DNA from: Pseudoflavonifractor sp. MSJ-37
Lineage (GTDB): Bacteria > Bacillota > Clostridia > Oscillospirales > Oscillospiraceae
Length of the DNA stretch: 64,000 nt
Assembly (NCBI RefSeq): GCF_018917965.1
Contig: NZ_JAHLPP010000001.1
Coordinates: 496,001-560,000 of the forward strand
Direction of reading: 5' to 3'
Shown here: piece after piece, positions 1-7,947 of the stretch
Layout: each line of letters starts with the position of its first letter
Numbering within the stretch: the first letter of the stretch is position 1
The notes under the pieces: model-generated
Seen by the model: the letters and a program-made list of their open reading frames with translations, nothing else
Told to the model about the DNA's origin: nothing
The model's database searches: none
Made by a program: the position numbers and the translations under genes

Positions 1-1
1 G

Positions 2-136
2 CACGCCGAGGGGTTCTGCGACCACCACGACCACTTCATCAACAACTTCCCGGAGACGGACTGGAGGACCTGCCTCTCCCACGCGGAGGCGATCGGCATC
101 GGCACCCGCTCCTACGAGCTGATCCGGGTGAAGTGA
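2..136 (+). CDS. C-terminal end of an unidentified protein (partial)
   Basis: The reading frame from base 2 is open to a TGA at 134-136 and gives the last 44 residues of a protein whose start lies outside the window. The fragment is rich in His and Asp near its beginning (DHHDHF) and ends in RSYELIRVK. I do not recognise a family from so short a tail. It is followed after 15 bases by a good promoter for deoC, so it belongs to an upstream transcription unit. Coding is inferred only from the frame and the GC-rich codon pattern. Confidence 0.5.
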   Translation, partial: HAEGFCDHHDHFINNFPETDWRTCLSHAEAIGIGTRSYELIRVK

Positions 137-151
137 CCCCGCCGGGAGACA

Positions 152-180
152 TTGACTTTCCCGGGAAACTGACGTATAGT
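152..180 (+). promoter_or_regulatory. Sigma-A-type promoter for deoC
   Basis: TTGACT at 152-157 and TATAGT at 175-180 are separated by 17 bases. This is close to consensus and sits 48 bases before the deoC start. Confidence 0.75.
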
Positions 181-227
181 GGAACACGCTGCCCGGCAGG
201 ACCGGGCCCAGAAAGGAATGGAACAGC

Positions 228-878
228 ATGGATATCGACCACATCCTCACCCTCTGCGACCATACGCTCCTGAAGCAGGAGGCCACTTGGGACCAGATCC
301 GCACGATCTGTGATGACGGCAGAGCCTGCCGGTGCGCCTCTGTGTGCATCCCCGCTTCTTATGTGAAGCAGGCCTCCGACTATGTGGGTGACGGCCTGAA
401 GATCTGCACGGTCATCGGCTTCCCCAACGGCTACTCCACCACCGCCGTGAAGGTGTTCGAGACCGAGGATGCCATCCGGAACGGTGCCGATGAGATCGAC
501 ATGGTCATCAACGTGGGCTGGGTCAAGGATCAGCGCTGGGACGATCTGCTGGCCGAGATGAAAGCCATCAAGGCTTCCTGCCAGGGCCGGATCCTGAAGG
601 TCATCGTAGAGGCCTGCCTCCTGACCGAGGCGGAGAAGATCAAGATGTGCCAGCTGGTCACTGAGGCCGGTGCGGACTACATCAAGACCTCCACCGGCTT
701 CTCCACCGGCGGAGCCGCTGTGGCAGACGTGGCCCTGTTCAAGGCCCACATCGGCCCCGATGTGAAGATCAAAGCCGCCGGAGGCATCCACTCCTTCGAG
801 GAGGCGCAGGCCATGATCGACGCCGGTGCCAGCCGCATCGGCGCCAGCGCGCTGGTGAAGCTGGTCAAGCAGGGCTGA
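228..878 (+). CDS. deoC: Deoxyribose-phosphate aldolase
   Basis: This is a cytoplasmic class I aldolase that splits 2-deoxyribose-5-phosphate into glyceraldehyde-3-phosphate and acetaldehyde in deoxynucleoside catabolism. The 216-residue protein has the usual DeoC length and the family motifs: D91 in EIDMVIN, the Schiff-base lysine K153 in YIKTSTGF, and the second catalytic lysine K182 in KAAGGI. The ATG follows a GGAATGG-like ribosome site. The gene lies just upstream of a nucleoside ABC importer, which fits its catabolic role, but a hairpin after the gene and a new promoter suggest it is transcribed separately. Confidence 0.95.
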   Translation: MDIDHILTLCDHTLLKQEATWDQIRTICDDGRACRCASVCIPASYVKQASDYVGDGLKICTVIGFPNGYSTTAVKVFETEDAIRNGADEIDMVINVGWVKDQRWDDLLAEMKAIKASCQGRILKVIVEACLLTEAEKIKMCQLVTEAGADYIKTSTGFSTGGAAVADVALFKAHIGPDVKIKAAGGIHSFEEAQAMIDAGASRIGASALVKLVKQG

Positions 879-920
879 CTTTGGATCCGTGAACTTCACG
901 GGAAATGAAATCAGGAAAAA

Positions 921-954
921 AGAGGGCTTTTCTGGAAAAACAGAGAAGCTCTCT
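921..954 (+). terminator. Probable terminator after deoC
   Basis: Bases 921-934 and 941-954 form a 14-bp stem (two G-U pairs) with a GAAAAA loop. The sequence then runs TTACTT, so the T tract is modest. Confidence 0.6.
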
Positions 955-1005
955 TTACTTCTGTAACATTTTATTAATGATATCACACAGAAATGAAAAA
1001 TGAGG

Positions 1006-1034
1006 TTGCGCTTTCGACTGTCATGTTATATAAT
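1006..1034 (+). promoter_or_regulatory. Promoter for the nucleoside ABC transporter operon
   Basis: TTGCGC at 1006-1011 and a perfect TATAAT at 1029-1034 are spaced by 17 bases. The leader to the start at 1113 contains one small hairpin (1054-1059 with 1069-1074). I saw no purine-riboswitch core. Confidence 0.75.
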
Positions 1035-1112
1035 CAGGCTGTATATCGAGATCATCGGCACGCTTATCGCCGATGGGCATCCCCTCAGCATCAGAAAGGA
1101 AGGTAGATCACA

Positions 1113-2279
1113 TTGAAGAACCTCAATAAGATCACTGCTCTGCTCCTGTCCGCCGGCATGGTCGGCAGCCTGGCCGCCTGCGGCGGCGGCAATGCCGCCC
1201 AGTCCGCGGCTCCCGCCGGTTCCGCCGCTCCCTCGGACGGCGGCGATGCCGCTGTCGTCTCCAAGGTGGCTCTGGTCACCGATGTGGGCACCATCGACGA
1301 TGAGTCCTTCAATCAGGCCTGCTGGCAGGGCGTCGAGGAGTGGAGCAAGGCCAACGGTGTGGACTATACTTACTATCAGCCCACCGAGGACTCCACGGAT
1401 GCCCGTCTGGTGTCCATCACCCAGGCGGTGAACGAGGGCGCCAACGTCATCGTCATGCCCGGCTACCTGTTCGGCGAGGCTCTGGCCACCGCGCAGGACC
1501 AGTTCCCCGATGTGAAGTTCATCGCTGTGGACGTGGGCTCCGGCGACCTGGGCACCGATGCCGCCGCCAACAGCGTCTGCATCACCTTCGCCGAGGAGCA
1601 GGCCGGCTATCTGGCCGGCTACGCCGCTGTGGCGGACGGCTACACCAAGCTGGGCTATCTGGGCGGCATGGCTGTGCCCGCTGTCCAGCGCTATGGCTAC
1701 GGCTATGTGCAGGGCGCTGATGCCGCGGCGCAGGCTCTGGACAAGGACATCCAGATCAACTACACCTACGGCGGCCAGTTCTTCGGCGACGCCACCATCA
1801 CCGCCAAGATGGAGGGCTGGTACCAGAACGGCACGGAGATCGTCTTCGCCTGCGGCGGCGGCATCTACACCTCTGCGGTCGAGGCCGCGGTCCAGTACGA
1901 CGGCATGGTCATCGGCGTGGACGTGGACCAGCATCCCGTGGGCGAGGCCAAGAACGAGGATGGCTCTGCCAAGTACTCCTACAACCCCTTCCTGACCTCT
2001 GCCATGAAGGGCCTGCAGGCCACCACCGAGACCGCTCTGGACGACCTGAACAACGGCAACTGGGACAACTACGGCGGTAAATTCCTGACCATGTCTCTGG
2101 CCGAGGGCGACTATGTGGGTCTGCCCACCGATGACGCCTCCTGGTGCTTCAAGACCTTCACCAAGGACGAGTATCAGACCCTGGTGGACGGCATCAAGGA
2201 CGGCAGCATCGCCATCAGCAACGACATCTCCGCCATGCCTCAGGTGTCCGAGCACACCACCGTCAACGAGATCGGCTAA
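1113..2279 (+). CDS. BMP-family nucleoside-binding lipoprotein of an ABC importer
   Basis: This is the extracellular substrate-binding lipoprotein of a BmpA/PnrA-type ABC importer, a family that usually binds purine or pyrimidine nucleosides. It starts at TTG behind an AGGAAGG site. Residues 1-22 are a lipoprotein signal ending in the lipobox LAAC with lipidated C23, followed by a Gly/Ala/Ser-rich linker. The body carries the BMP hallmarks VALVTDVGTIDDESFNQ near residue 50 and DQFPDVKFIAVD near residue 130. Length (388) is normal. It is followed by a strong terminator and then the ATPase and two permeases, so it may be made in excess over them. The exact substrate is inferred from the family and the deoC neighbour. 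Confidence 0.93.
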   Translation: MKNLNKITALLLSAGMVGSLAACGGGNAAQSAAPAGSAAPSDGGDAAVVSKVALVTDVGTIDDESFNQACWQGVEEWSKANGVDYTYYQPTEDSTDARLVSITQAVNEGANVIVMPGYLFGEALATAQDQFPDVKFIAVDVGSGDLGTDAAANSVCITFAEEQAGYLAGYAAVADGYTKLGYLGGMAVPAVQRYGYGYVQGADAAAQALDKDIQINYTYGGQFFGDATITAKMEGWYQNGTEIVFACGGGIYTSAVEAAVQYDGMVIGVDVDQHPVGEAKNEDGSAKYSYNPFLTSAMKGLQATTETALDDLNNGNWDNYGGKFLTMSLAEGDYVGLPTDDASWCFKTFTKDEYQTLVDGIKDGSIAISNDISAMPQVSEHTTVNEIG

Positions 2280-2317
2280 ACAGCTGGCCGAACGGGCTCT
2301 AACAGTGCGTTAGCGCA

Positions 2318-2355
2318 GGGGCGCATCGTCTCAAGCGGACGGTGCGCCCCTTTTT
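2318..2355 (+). terminator. Strong terminator between the binding protein and the ATPase gene
   Basis: A 13-bp stem (2318-2330 with 2338-2350, one G-U pair) with a 7-base loop is followed by TTTTTAT. It probably uncouples the amount of lipoprotein from the downstream transporter genes. Confidence 0.85.
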
Positions 2356-2389
2356 ATGTCCAGATGGTGGATCATCGTGAAAAAGAAGG

Positions 2390-2418
2390 TTCCCATTTTG
2401 AAACGGATAGTATATAAT
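2390..2418 (+). promoter_or_regulatory. Possible promoter for the ATPase-permease genes
   Basis: TATAAT at 2413-2418 is perfect. The -35 at the right distance (TTCCCA, 2390-2395, 17-base spacer) is weak. The preceding terminator makes a local promoter likely. Confidence 0.45.
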
Positions 2419-2483
2419 AACAGGAGACAGCCAGCCATGGGACAGCCAGCGGCCCTATGGACAAAAGCGGAGGAAGTGATCCT

Positions 2484-4019
2484 TTGGACGAATATGTCAT
2501 CGAAATGCTCCACATCACGAAGGAATTTCCGGGCATCAAGGCCAATGATGATGTGACGCTGCAGTTGAAGAAGGGCGAGATCCATGCCCTCCTGGGGGAG
2601 AACGGCGCCGGCAAATCCACCCTGATGAGCGTCCTCTTCGGCCTCTATCAGCCGGAGAAGGGCACCATCAAGAAGAACGGCAAGGTCGTGGAGATCCGCA
2701 ACCCCAACGACGCCAACGACCTGCATATCGGCATGGTCCATCAGCACTTCAAGCTGGTGGAGGTGTTCTCTGTCCTGGACAACATCATCCTGGGCGTGGA
2801 GCCCTGCAAGGGCGGCATCCTCCAGAAAGCGGAGGCCCGCAAAAAGCTGGTGGAGCTCTCTGAGCGCTACGGCCTGAAGGTGGACCCTGACGCCAAGATC
2901 GAGGATATCTCCGTGGGCATGCAGCAGCGGGTCGAGATCCTGAAGATGCTCTACCGGGACAATGAGATCCTGATCTTCGACGAGCCCACCGCCGTCCTGA
3001 CCCCTCAGGAGATCGACGAGCTCATGGAGATCATGCGGAGCTTCGCCAAAGAGGGGAAGAGCATCCTCTTCATCACCCATAAGCTCAACGAGATCATGGC
3101 GGTGGCCGACCGGTGTACCGTCCTGCGCAAGGGCAAGTACATGGGCACCGTCGACATCGCGGACACCACGAAGGAGGAGCTGTCCCGGATGATGGTGGGC
3201 CGCAATGTGGAGTTCTCCGTCCATAAGGAGCCGGCCAAGCCCGGTGACGTGATCCTGGACGTGGAGCACGTCACCGTGCCCTCCAAGCTCCATAAGAACG
3301 ACGCGGTGAAGGACGTGTCCTTCCAGGTCCGGGCGGGCGAGATCGTCTGCCTGGCCGGCATCGAGGGCAACGGCCAGACTGAGCTGGTCTACGCCCTGAC
3401 CGGTCTGGTCCAGCAGAGCGGCGGTACGTTCCGGCTCTGCGGCAAGGACATCAGCAGGGCCAGTGTCCGGGAGCGCTCCAAGAGCGGCATGAGCCACATC
3501 CCCGAGGACCGGCACAAGCACGGCCTGGTGCTGGACTACACGCTGGAGGAGAACCTGGTGCTCCAGCGCTACTGGGAGCCGGAGTTCCAGCACGGCGGCT
3601 TCATCCGGTCCGGCCCTGTGCGGGAGTATGCCGACCGCCTGATCGGCCAGTACGACATCCGCTCCGGACAGGGGCCGGTGACGGTGGTCCGCTCCATGTC
3701 GGGCGGCAACCAGCAGAAGGCCATCATCGCCCGTGAGATCGACAAGGACCCGGATCTGCTGGTGGCGGTCCAGCCCACCCGCGGTCTGGACGTGGGCGCC
3801 ATCGAGTACATCCACCGCCAGATCGTGGCCGAGCGGGACAAGGGCAAGGCCGTCCTGCTGGTCTCGCTGGAGCTGGACGAGGTCATGGACCTGTCCGACC
3901 GGATCCTGGTCATGTACGAGGGCGAGATCGTGGGCGAGTTCGACCCCAAGCAGACCAACGTGCAGGAGCTGGGCCTCTATATGGCCGGCGCACGGAAGGA
4001 GGACACCGATCGTGAGTGA
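2484..4019 (+). CDS. Nucleoside ABC transporter ATPase with two ABC domains (NupO-like)
   Basis: This is the energising subunit of the BMP-type importer, with two fused ATPase domains as in NupO/RbsA proteins. The first domain has Walker A GENGAGKST, signature SVGMQQR and Walker B IFDEPTAVLTP. The second has a degenerate P-loop (GIEGNGQTEL), the signature MSGGNQQ, and VAVQPTRGLD, in which Gln stands where the catalytic Glu is usual; this is seen in the family. I chose the TTG at 2484 because GGAGGA at 2469-2474 is well spaced for it. An in-frame ATG at 2457 lacks a good ribosome site. The stop overlaps the next start by 8 bases. Confidence 0.93.
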   Translation: MDEYVIEMLHITKEFPGIKANDDVTLQLKKGEIHALLGENGAGKSTLMSVLFGLYQPEKGTIKKNGKVVEIRNPNDANDLHIGMVHQHFKLVEVFSVLDNIILGVEPCKGGILQKAEARKKLVELSERYGLKVDPDAKIEDISVGMQQRVEILKMLYRDNEILIFDEPTAVLTPQEIDELMEIMRSFAKEGKSILFITHKLNEIMAVADRCTVLRKGKYMGTVDIADTTKEELSRMMVGRNVEFSVHKEPAKPGDVILDVEHVTVPSKLHKNDAVKDVSFQVRAGEIVCLAGIEGNGQTELVYALTGLVQQSGGTFRLCGKDISRASVRERSKSGMSHIPEDRHKHGLVLDYTLEENLVLQRYWEPEFQHGGFIRSGPVREYADRLIGQYDIRSGQGPVTVVRSMSGGNQQKAIIAREIDKDPDLLVAVQPTRGLDVGAIEYIHRQIVAERDKGKAVLLVSLELDEVMDLSDRILVMYEGEIVGEFDPKQTNVQELGLYMAGARKEDTDRE

Positions 4020-5220
4020 GAACAAAAAGACCCTGCGCGCCAAGCGGGGGAGCGGGATGGCTCTGCTGGCCTCTCTGCTGTGCATCCTGATCGGTCTGGT
4101 CATCGGCTTCCTCTGCCTGGTGATCCTGAGCTGGGTGAACGCGGCCAAGGGCGGGGACGCCGTGGACTTCGGCGCGGTCCTGTCCAATGCCTGGAGCTCC
4201 GGCTTCAAGCCCATCCTCATGGGCGGCTTCTTCATGCGGCCCATCGGCATCGGCCGTGAGATCGCCTCCGCCGCGCCCCTGATCATGACGGGCCTCTCAG
4301 TCGGCTTCGCCTTCAAGACCGGCCTGTTCAACATCGGCGCCGCCGGACAGTACACCGTGGGCGCCTTCGGCGCGATCTTTGCGGCCTCCATGCTCCATCT
4401 GCCCTGGTGGGCCTGCCTGATCTGTTCCGCCCTGTTCGGCGCGGTCTGGGGCGCGATCCCCGGCCTGTTCAAGGCGTACCTGAACATCAACGAGGTCATC
4501 ACCGCCATCATGTTCAACTGGATCGGCCTGTATGCCGTCAACACCATCATGTACGGCGGCGGCTCCAGCCCCATGTATGACGTCAAGACCACCAAGACTT
4601 GGTCTCTCCGCAACACCTTCCCGGACGCGGTGATCCCCGACTTCGGCCTGGGCACCTTCTTCAAGAACCGCTCCACGACCATCGCCATCTTCTTGGCCAT
4701 CCTGGTGGCGGTGATCGTCTACATCGTGGTGGACAAGACCACCTTCGGCTATGAACTGAAGGCCTGCGGCATCAACAAGGACGCCGCCAAGTATGCCGGC
4801 ATCAACGAGAAACGGAACATCGTCCTCTCCATGGTCATCGCCGGCGCTCTGGCGGGCTTCGGTGCGGGCCTGTACTATCTGTCCGGCGTGGCGGAGTGGT
4901 CTCCCATGAACTCCACCGCCCTGCCGGGCATCGGCTTCGACGGCATCTCCGTGGCCCTGCTGGCCTCCTCGAACCCGATCGGCATCATCTTCTCCGCGCT
5001 GTTCATCTCTCACATCAGCACGGGCGGCGGCTTCATGAACGCCAGCGTCTTCCCGCCTGAGGTGGCCGACGTGATCTCCGGCGTCATCATCTATCTGTGC
5101 GCCTTCGCCCTGCTCTTCCGTGGCGCTCTGGGCCGTGTGTTCAAGAGCAAGGACGACACCAATGTGAACGCGGAGCCCGCGCCTGCGGCTGCGGAGCCGA
5201 AAAAGGAGGGTGAGGCGTAA
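4012..5220 (+). CDS. Nucleoside ABC transporter permease (NupP-like)
   Basis: This membrane subunit of the nucleoside importer belongs to the BPD_transp_2 family. It starts at GTG 4012 behind AAGGAGG (3996-4002) and overlaps the ATPase gene, indicating translational coupling. It is 402 residues long with many hydrophobic segments, a cytoplasmic N-terminus rich in Lys/Arg, the family stretch ASAAPLIMTGLSVGFAFKTG around residue 90, and GLFNIGAAGQ. The C-terminus is a soluble Ala/Pro/Glu tail. It pairs with the next permease to form the heterodimeric channel. Confidence 0.92.
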   Translation: MSENKKTLRAKRGSGMALLASLLCILIGLVIGFLCLVILSWVNAAKGGDAVDFGAVLSNAWSSGFKPILMGGFFMRPIGIGREIASAAPLIMTGLSVGFAFKTGLFNIGAAGQYTVGAFGAIFAASMLHLPWWACLICSALFGAVWGAIPGLFKAYLNINEVITAIMFNWIGLYAVNTIMYGGGSSPMYDVKTTKTWSLRNTFPDAVIPDFGLGTFFKNRSTTIAIFLAILVAVIVYIVVDKTTFGYELKACGINKDAAKYAGINEKRNIVLSMVIAGALAGFGAGLYYLSGVAEWSPMNSTALPGIGFDGISVALLASSNPIGIIFSALFISHISTGGGFMNASVFPPEVADVISGVIIYLCAFALLFRGALGRVFKSKDDTNVNAEPAPAAAEPKKEGEA

Positions 5221-6134
5221 TGCTGCTTCTGATTAAATATACCCTGCTGTACACCATGGTCCTGATGCTGGTGGCCCTGGGCGGCATGTTCTCAGAGCAC
5301 TCCGGCATCATCAACATCGCTCTGGAGGGCATCATGGTGGTGGGCGGCCTGGCCGGCATCATCGCCATGAAGGTCTTGGGCGGCAGTCCCGCCGCGGTGG
5401 TGGTGATCCTGTCCGTGCTGATCGCCGGCCTGTCCGGCATGATCTACGCCTGCCTGCTGGCGTTCGCCTCGGTGAACCTGAAGGCAGACCAGACCATCGG
5501 CGGCACCGCCCTGAACGTGCTGGCCACGGCGCTGGCCATGGTCATCGCCAAGCAGGTCAACGGCAGTCAGTCCGCCAAGCTGGACTACTCCAACAGCGCC
5601 TTCCTGTTCAAGATCGGCCCTCTGGACGTGAGCATCTTCCTGGTCCTGGGTCTGGCCATCCTCGTGGCGTCCTATGTGGTGCTGTACAAGACCCGCTTCG
5701 GCCTGCGTCTGTGTGCCTGCGGTGAGCATCCTCAGGCGGCGGACTCTGTGGGCATCAACGTCTACAAGATGCGCTGGGCCGGCGTCATCATCTCCGGTGT
5801 GCTGGGCGGACTGGGCGGCTTCGCCTACATCGTGCCCTCCGTGCAGAGCTGGAACTTCGAGGTCGGCGTGGCCGGTATGGGCTTCCTGGCCCTGGCCGTC
5901 ATGATCTTCGGCCAGTGGAAGCCCCACCGGATCTTCCTGGCGGCGATTTTCTTCGCCTTCTTCCGCGCCCTGGCCAACATCGCGGACTCCACGTTCCTGT
6001 CCGTGCTGGCCTGGCCCAAGGAGGTCTACAACATGATGCCCTTCATCGCCTCCATGGTGATCCTGGCCTTCACCTCCAAGAACTCCCGTGCCCCCAAGGC
6101 CGAGGGCATCCCCTACGACAAGGGTCAGCGCTGA
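5220..6134 (+). CDS. Nucleoside ABC transporter permease (NupQ-like)
   Basis: This is the second permease of the importer, 304 residues and nearly all membrane-spanning. The ATG shares its A with the TAA of the preceding gene (TAATG), so the two are tightly coupled. Family marks include EHSGIINIALEGIM near the N-terminus and TRFGLRLCACGEHPQAADSVGIN near the middle, typical of BMP-associated permeases. It ends the operon before a strong hairpin. Confidence 0.92.
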   Translation: MLLLIKYTLLYTMVLMLVALGGMFSEHSGIINIALEGIMVVGGLAGIIAMKVLGGSPAAVVVILSVLIAGLSGMIYACLLAFASVNLKADQTIGGTALNVLATALAMVIAKQVNGSQSAKLDYSNSAFLFKIGPLDVSIFLVLGLAILVASYVVLYKTRFGLRLCACGEHPQAADSVGINVYKMRWAGVIISGVLGGLGGFAYIVPSVQSWNFEVGVAGMGFLALAVMIFGQWKPHRIFLAAIFFAFFRALANIADSTFLSVLAWPKEVYNMMPFIASMVILAFTSKNSRAPKAEGIPYDKGQR

Positions 6135-6160
6135 GCGCCGGCCCCCATCCAGATCGAAAA

Positions 6161-6197
6161 GCGATCCCCCATCCGGAAGCTCCGGATGGGGGATCGC
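6161..6197. terminator. Bidirectional terminator between the importer and the MATE gene
   Basis: A perfect 16-bp stem (6161-6176 with 6182-6197) with a 5-base loop. On the minus strand it is followed by TTTT, so it serves the MATE gene best, and it also closes the plus-strand importer operon. Confidence 0.85.
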
Positions 6198-6235
6198 TTC
6201 GTCTATTCGTCTATGGGATCGTTCGGCCGATCCAG

Positions 6236-7597
6236 TCAGATGAGCTGGATCTTCTTCCAGCCGCCCCGGCAGAAGCGGATCACGAAGACCAGGGAGCGGA
6301 CGCCCCAGTCGATGATCATGGCGATCCACACGCCCAGAAGGCCCATGCTGAAGCCCCAGCTACAGGAGAGGACATAGCTGAAGGCGATGCGGAACAGGAA
6401 CATAGACATCAGAGACACCGCCATGGTGAACACGGCGTCGCCGGCGGCCCGCAGGGCATTGGGGAGCGTGAAGGCCAGGGGCCAGATCAGGAGGTAGAAC
6501 ACCATGCACCAGCGCAGGCACAGAGCGGCCATCGCGGCGGCCTCCGGAGTGAGCTGGAAGATGGAGCAGACCTGCTCGGAAAACAGGAACATGAGGACGG
6601 ACATGGTGCCCATGGCGGCGTAGACGATGCCCACCAGACGCCAAGCGTAGGAGACGGCCTGCTCTGGCTGACGGGCGCCCATGCACTGTCCCACCACGGT
6701 GATCATGGCCAGGCCGACTGCCTGACCGGGGACGCAGACCACGCCGGCGACGCTGTTGGCGATGGCGTTGGCGGCCACAGCGTTGGTCCCGAAGGTGGTG
6801 ATCAGGCTGAGCACCACCAGCTTGCCCGCCTGGAAGAGGCCGTTCTCCAGACCGTTGGGGATGCCGATGGTGAGGATCCGGCCCACCATGTCCCGCCGGA
6901 TCCGGACCTGGAACAAGCCCTCGATCTTCAGCAGATTGTCGTGGTGCTGGAGGAGGTAGAGGATGAACACCGCCGCCACGATCCGGGAGACCAGCGTGCC
7001 GATGCCCGCGCCCAGCGCGCCCATATGACAGCCGTAGATGAGCGCCGCGTTCACCGCCACGTTGACCAGGTTCACGATCAGGGAGTTGAACATGGACACC
7101 TTGCTGTTGCCCATGGAGCGGAACAGGGCGGCTCCGGCATTGTAGAGGGAGATGAAGGGGTAGGCCATGGCTGTGGCCAGGAAGTAGACCAGAGCGCTGT
7201 CCATGACATCGGACTCGATGTTGCCGAACAGGAGGGAGAGGATGTGCTGACGGAAGCACAGGGCTCCGGCCATGAGCACCAGCGCCAGACCGAACACCGT
7301 GTAGAGGAGCTGCTTGGCGGCGGTGCGGGCGTCCTCTACGTCCTGCCGTCCCAGATACTGAGAGCAGATCACCGCGCCGCCGGTGGAGAGGGCGGAGAAG
7401 ATCTGGATGATGAGCTGGTTGATGTTGTCCACCAGCGAGACGCCGGAGACGGCGGCCTGTCCGGCGGTGGTCACCATGACGGTGTCCATCATGCCCACGC
7501 TCATGAGCAGGAACTGCTCGATCACCAGCGGGACGATCAGCCGGGTCAGGGCCTCCCGGCGGAACAGGGGCCGGGGAGCGGTCACGGAATCGGCCAT
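6236..7597 (-). CDS. MATE-family multidrug/cation antiporter
   Basis: This is a membrane antiporter of the MATE (NorM/DinF) type that exports drugs or metabolites using an ion gradient. The 453-residue protein has the family length, about 12 hydrophobic segments in two related halves, and the N-terminal pattern LTRLIVPLVIEQFLLMSVGMMDTVMV. The start at 7597 is preceded by AGGAGGTATC; the longer frame upstream has no ribosome site. It has its own promoter and is not part of an operon. The substrate cannot be read from the sequence. Confidence 0.9.
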   Translation of the reverse strand: MADSVTAPRPLFRREALTRLIVPLVIEQFLLMSVGMMDTVMVTTAGQAAVSGVSLVDNINQLIIQIFSALSTGGAVICSQYLGRQDVEDARTAAKQLLYTVFGLALVLMAGALCFRQHILSLLFGNIESDVMDSALVYFLATAMAYPFISLYNAGAALFRSMGNSKVSMFNSLIVNLVNVAVNAALIYGCHMGALGAGIGTLVSRIVAAVFILYLLQHHDNLLKIEGLFQVRIRRDMVGRILTIGIPNGLENGLFQAGKLVVLSLITTFGTNAVAANAIANSVAGVVCVPGQAVGLAMITVVGQCMGARQPEQAVSYAWRLVGIVYAAMGTMSVLMFLFSEQVCSIFQLTPEAAAMAALCLRWCMVFYLLIWPLAFTLPNALRAAGDAVFTMAVSLMSMFLFRIAFSYVLSCSWGFSMGLLGVWIAMIIDWGVRSLVFVIRFCRGGWKKIQLI

Positions 7598-7637
7598 GGG
7601 GATACCTCCTTCATATGGATGGGATAAGCATTTGTTC

Positions 7638-7665
7638 ATTATAGCACAGGCTGGGAGACTGACAA
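7638..7665 (-). promoter_or_regulatory. Promoter for the MATE gene
   Basis: On the minus strand TTGTCA (7665-7660) and TATAAT (7643-7638) are spaced by 16 bases, with an extended TGC before the -10. Confidence 0.65.
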
Positions 7666-7689
7666 GATGCGATCTGCCCAAAGACAGCT

Positions 7690-7724
7690 GAAACGCCGCC
7701 GGATCAGAGGTCCGGCGGCGTTTC
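7690..7724 (-). terminator. Terminator after copA
   Basis: A perfect 14-bp stem (7690-7703 with 7711-7724) with a 7-base loop lies just beyond the copA stop. The T tract on the minus strand is weak. Confidence 0.65.
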
Positions 7725-7737
7725 GGGGGAGTGGGGA

Positions 7738-7947
7738 TCAGGCGATGCTGGTGACCTGATACCCGGCGTCCGTGACGGCCTTGGTGAGCGCCTCATCGGA
7801 CACGGAGGAGGAGAGCTGGACCGTGGCGGACTTGCCCTCCAGATCCATGGTCACGGCGGAGACGCCGTCGATGGCGGAGAGGGCCTTCTCCACCCGTCCG
7901 GTGCAGTGAGAGCACATCATGCCCTCGATGATCAGCTTCTTGGTCAT
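7738..7947 (-). CDS. Probable separate CopZ-like copper chaperone from an internal start within copA
   Basis: This in-frame ATG inside the 3' end of copA would yield a 69-residue, single-HMA protein with the length and MxCxxC motif (GMMCSHC) of the copper chaperone CopZ. A strong Shine-Dalgarno (AAGGAAGGA) ends 7 bases before the ATG and is embedded in codons for the linker QGKEGSS. I infer either that an ancestral separate copZ fused to copA by loss of a stop, keeping its own initiation site, or that two products are made by design. The alternative is that the site is a relic and only the fusion is made. Confidence 0.5.
   Translation of the reverse strand: MTKKLIIEGMMCSHCTGRVEKALSAIDGVSAVTMDLEGKSATVQLSSSVSDEALTKAVTDAGYQVTSIA

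Noticed and set aside
1035-1112. Purine riboswitch ahead of the nucleoside importer
   Set aside because: The leader is only about 75 bases and contains one small hairpin; the three-way junction and conserved loops of a purine riboswitch are not present.
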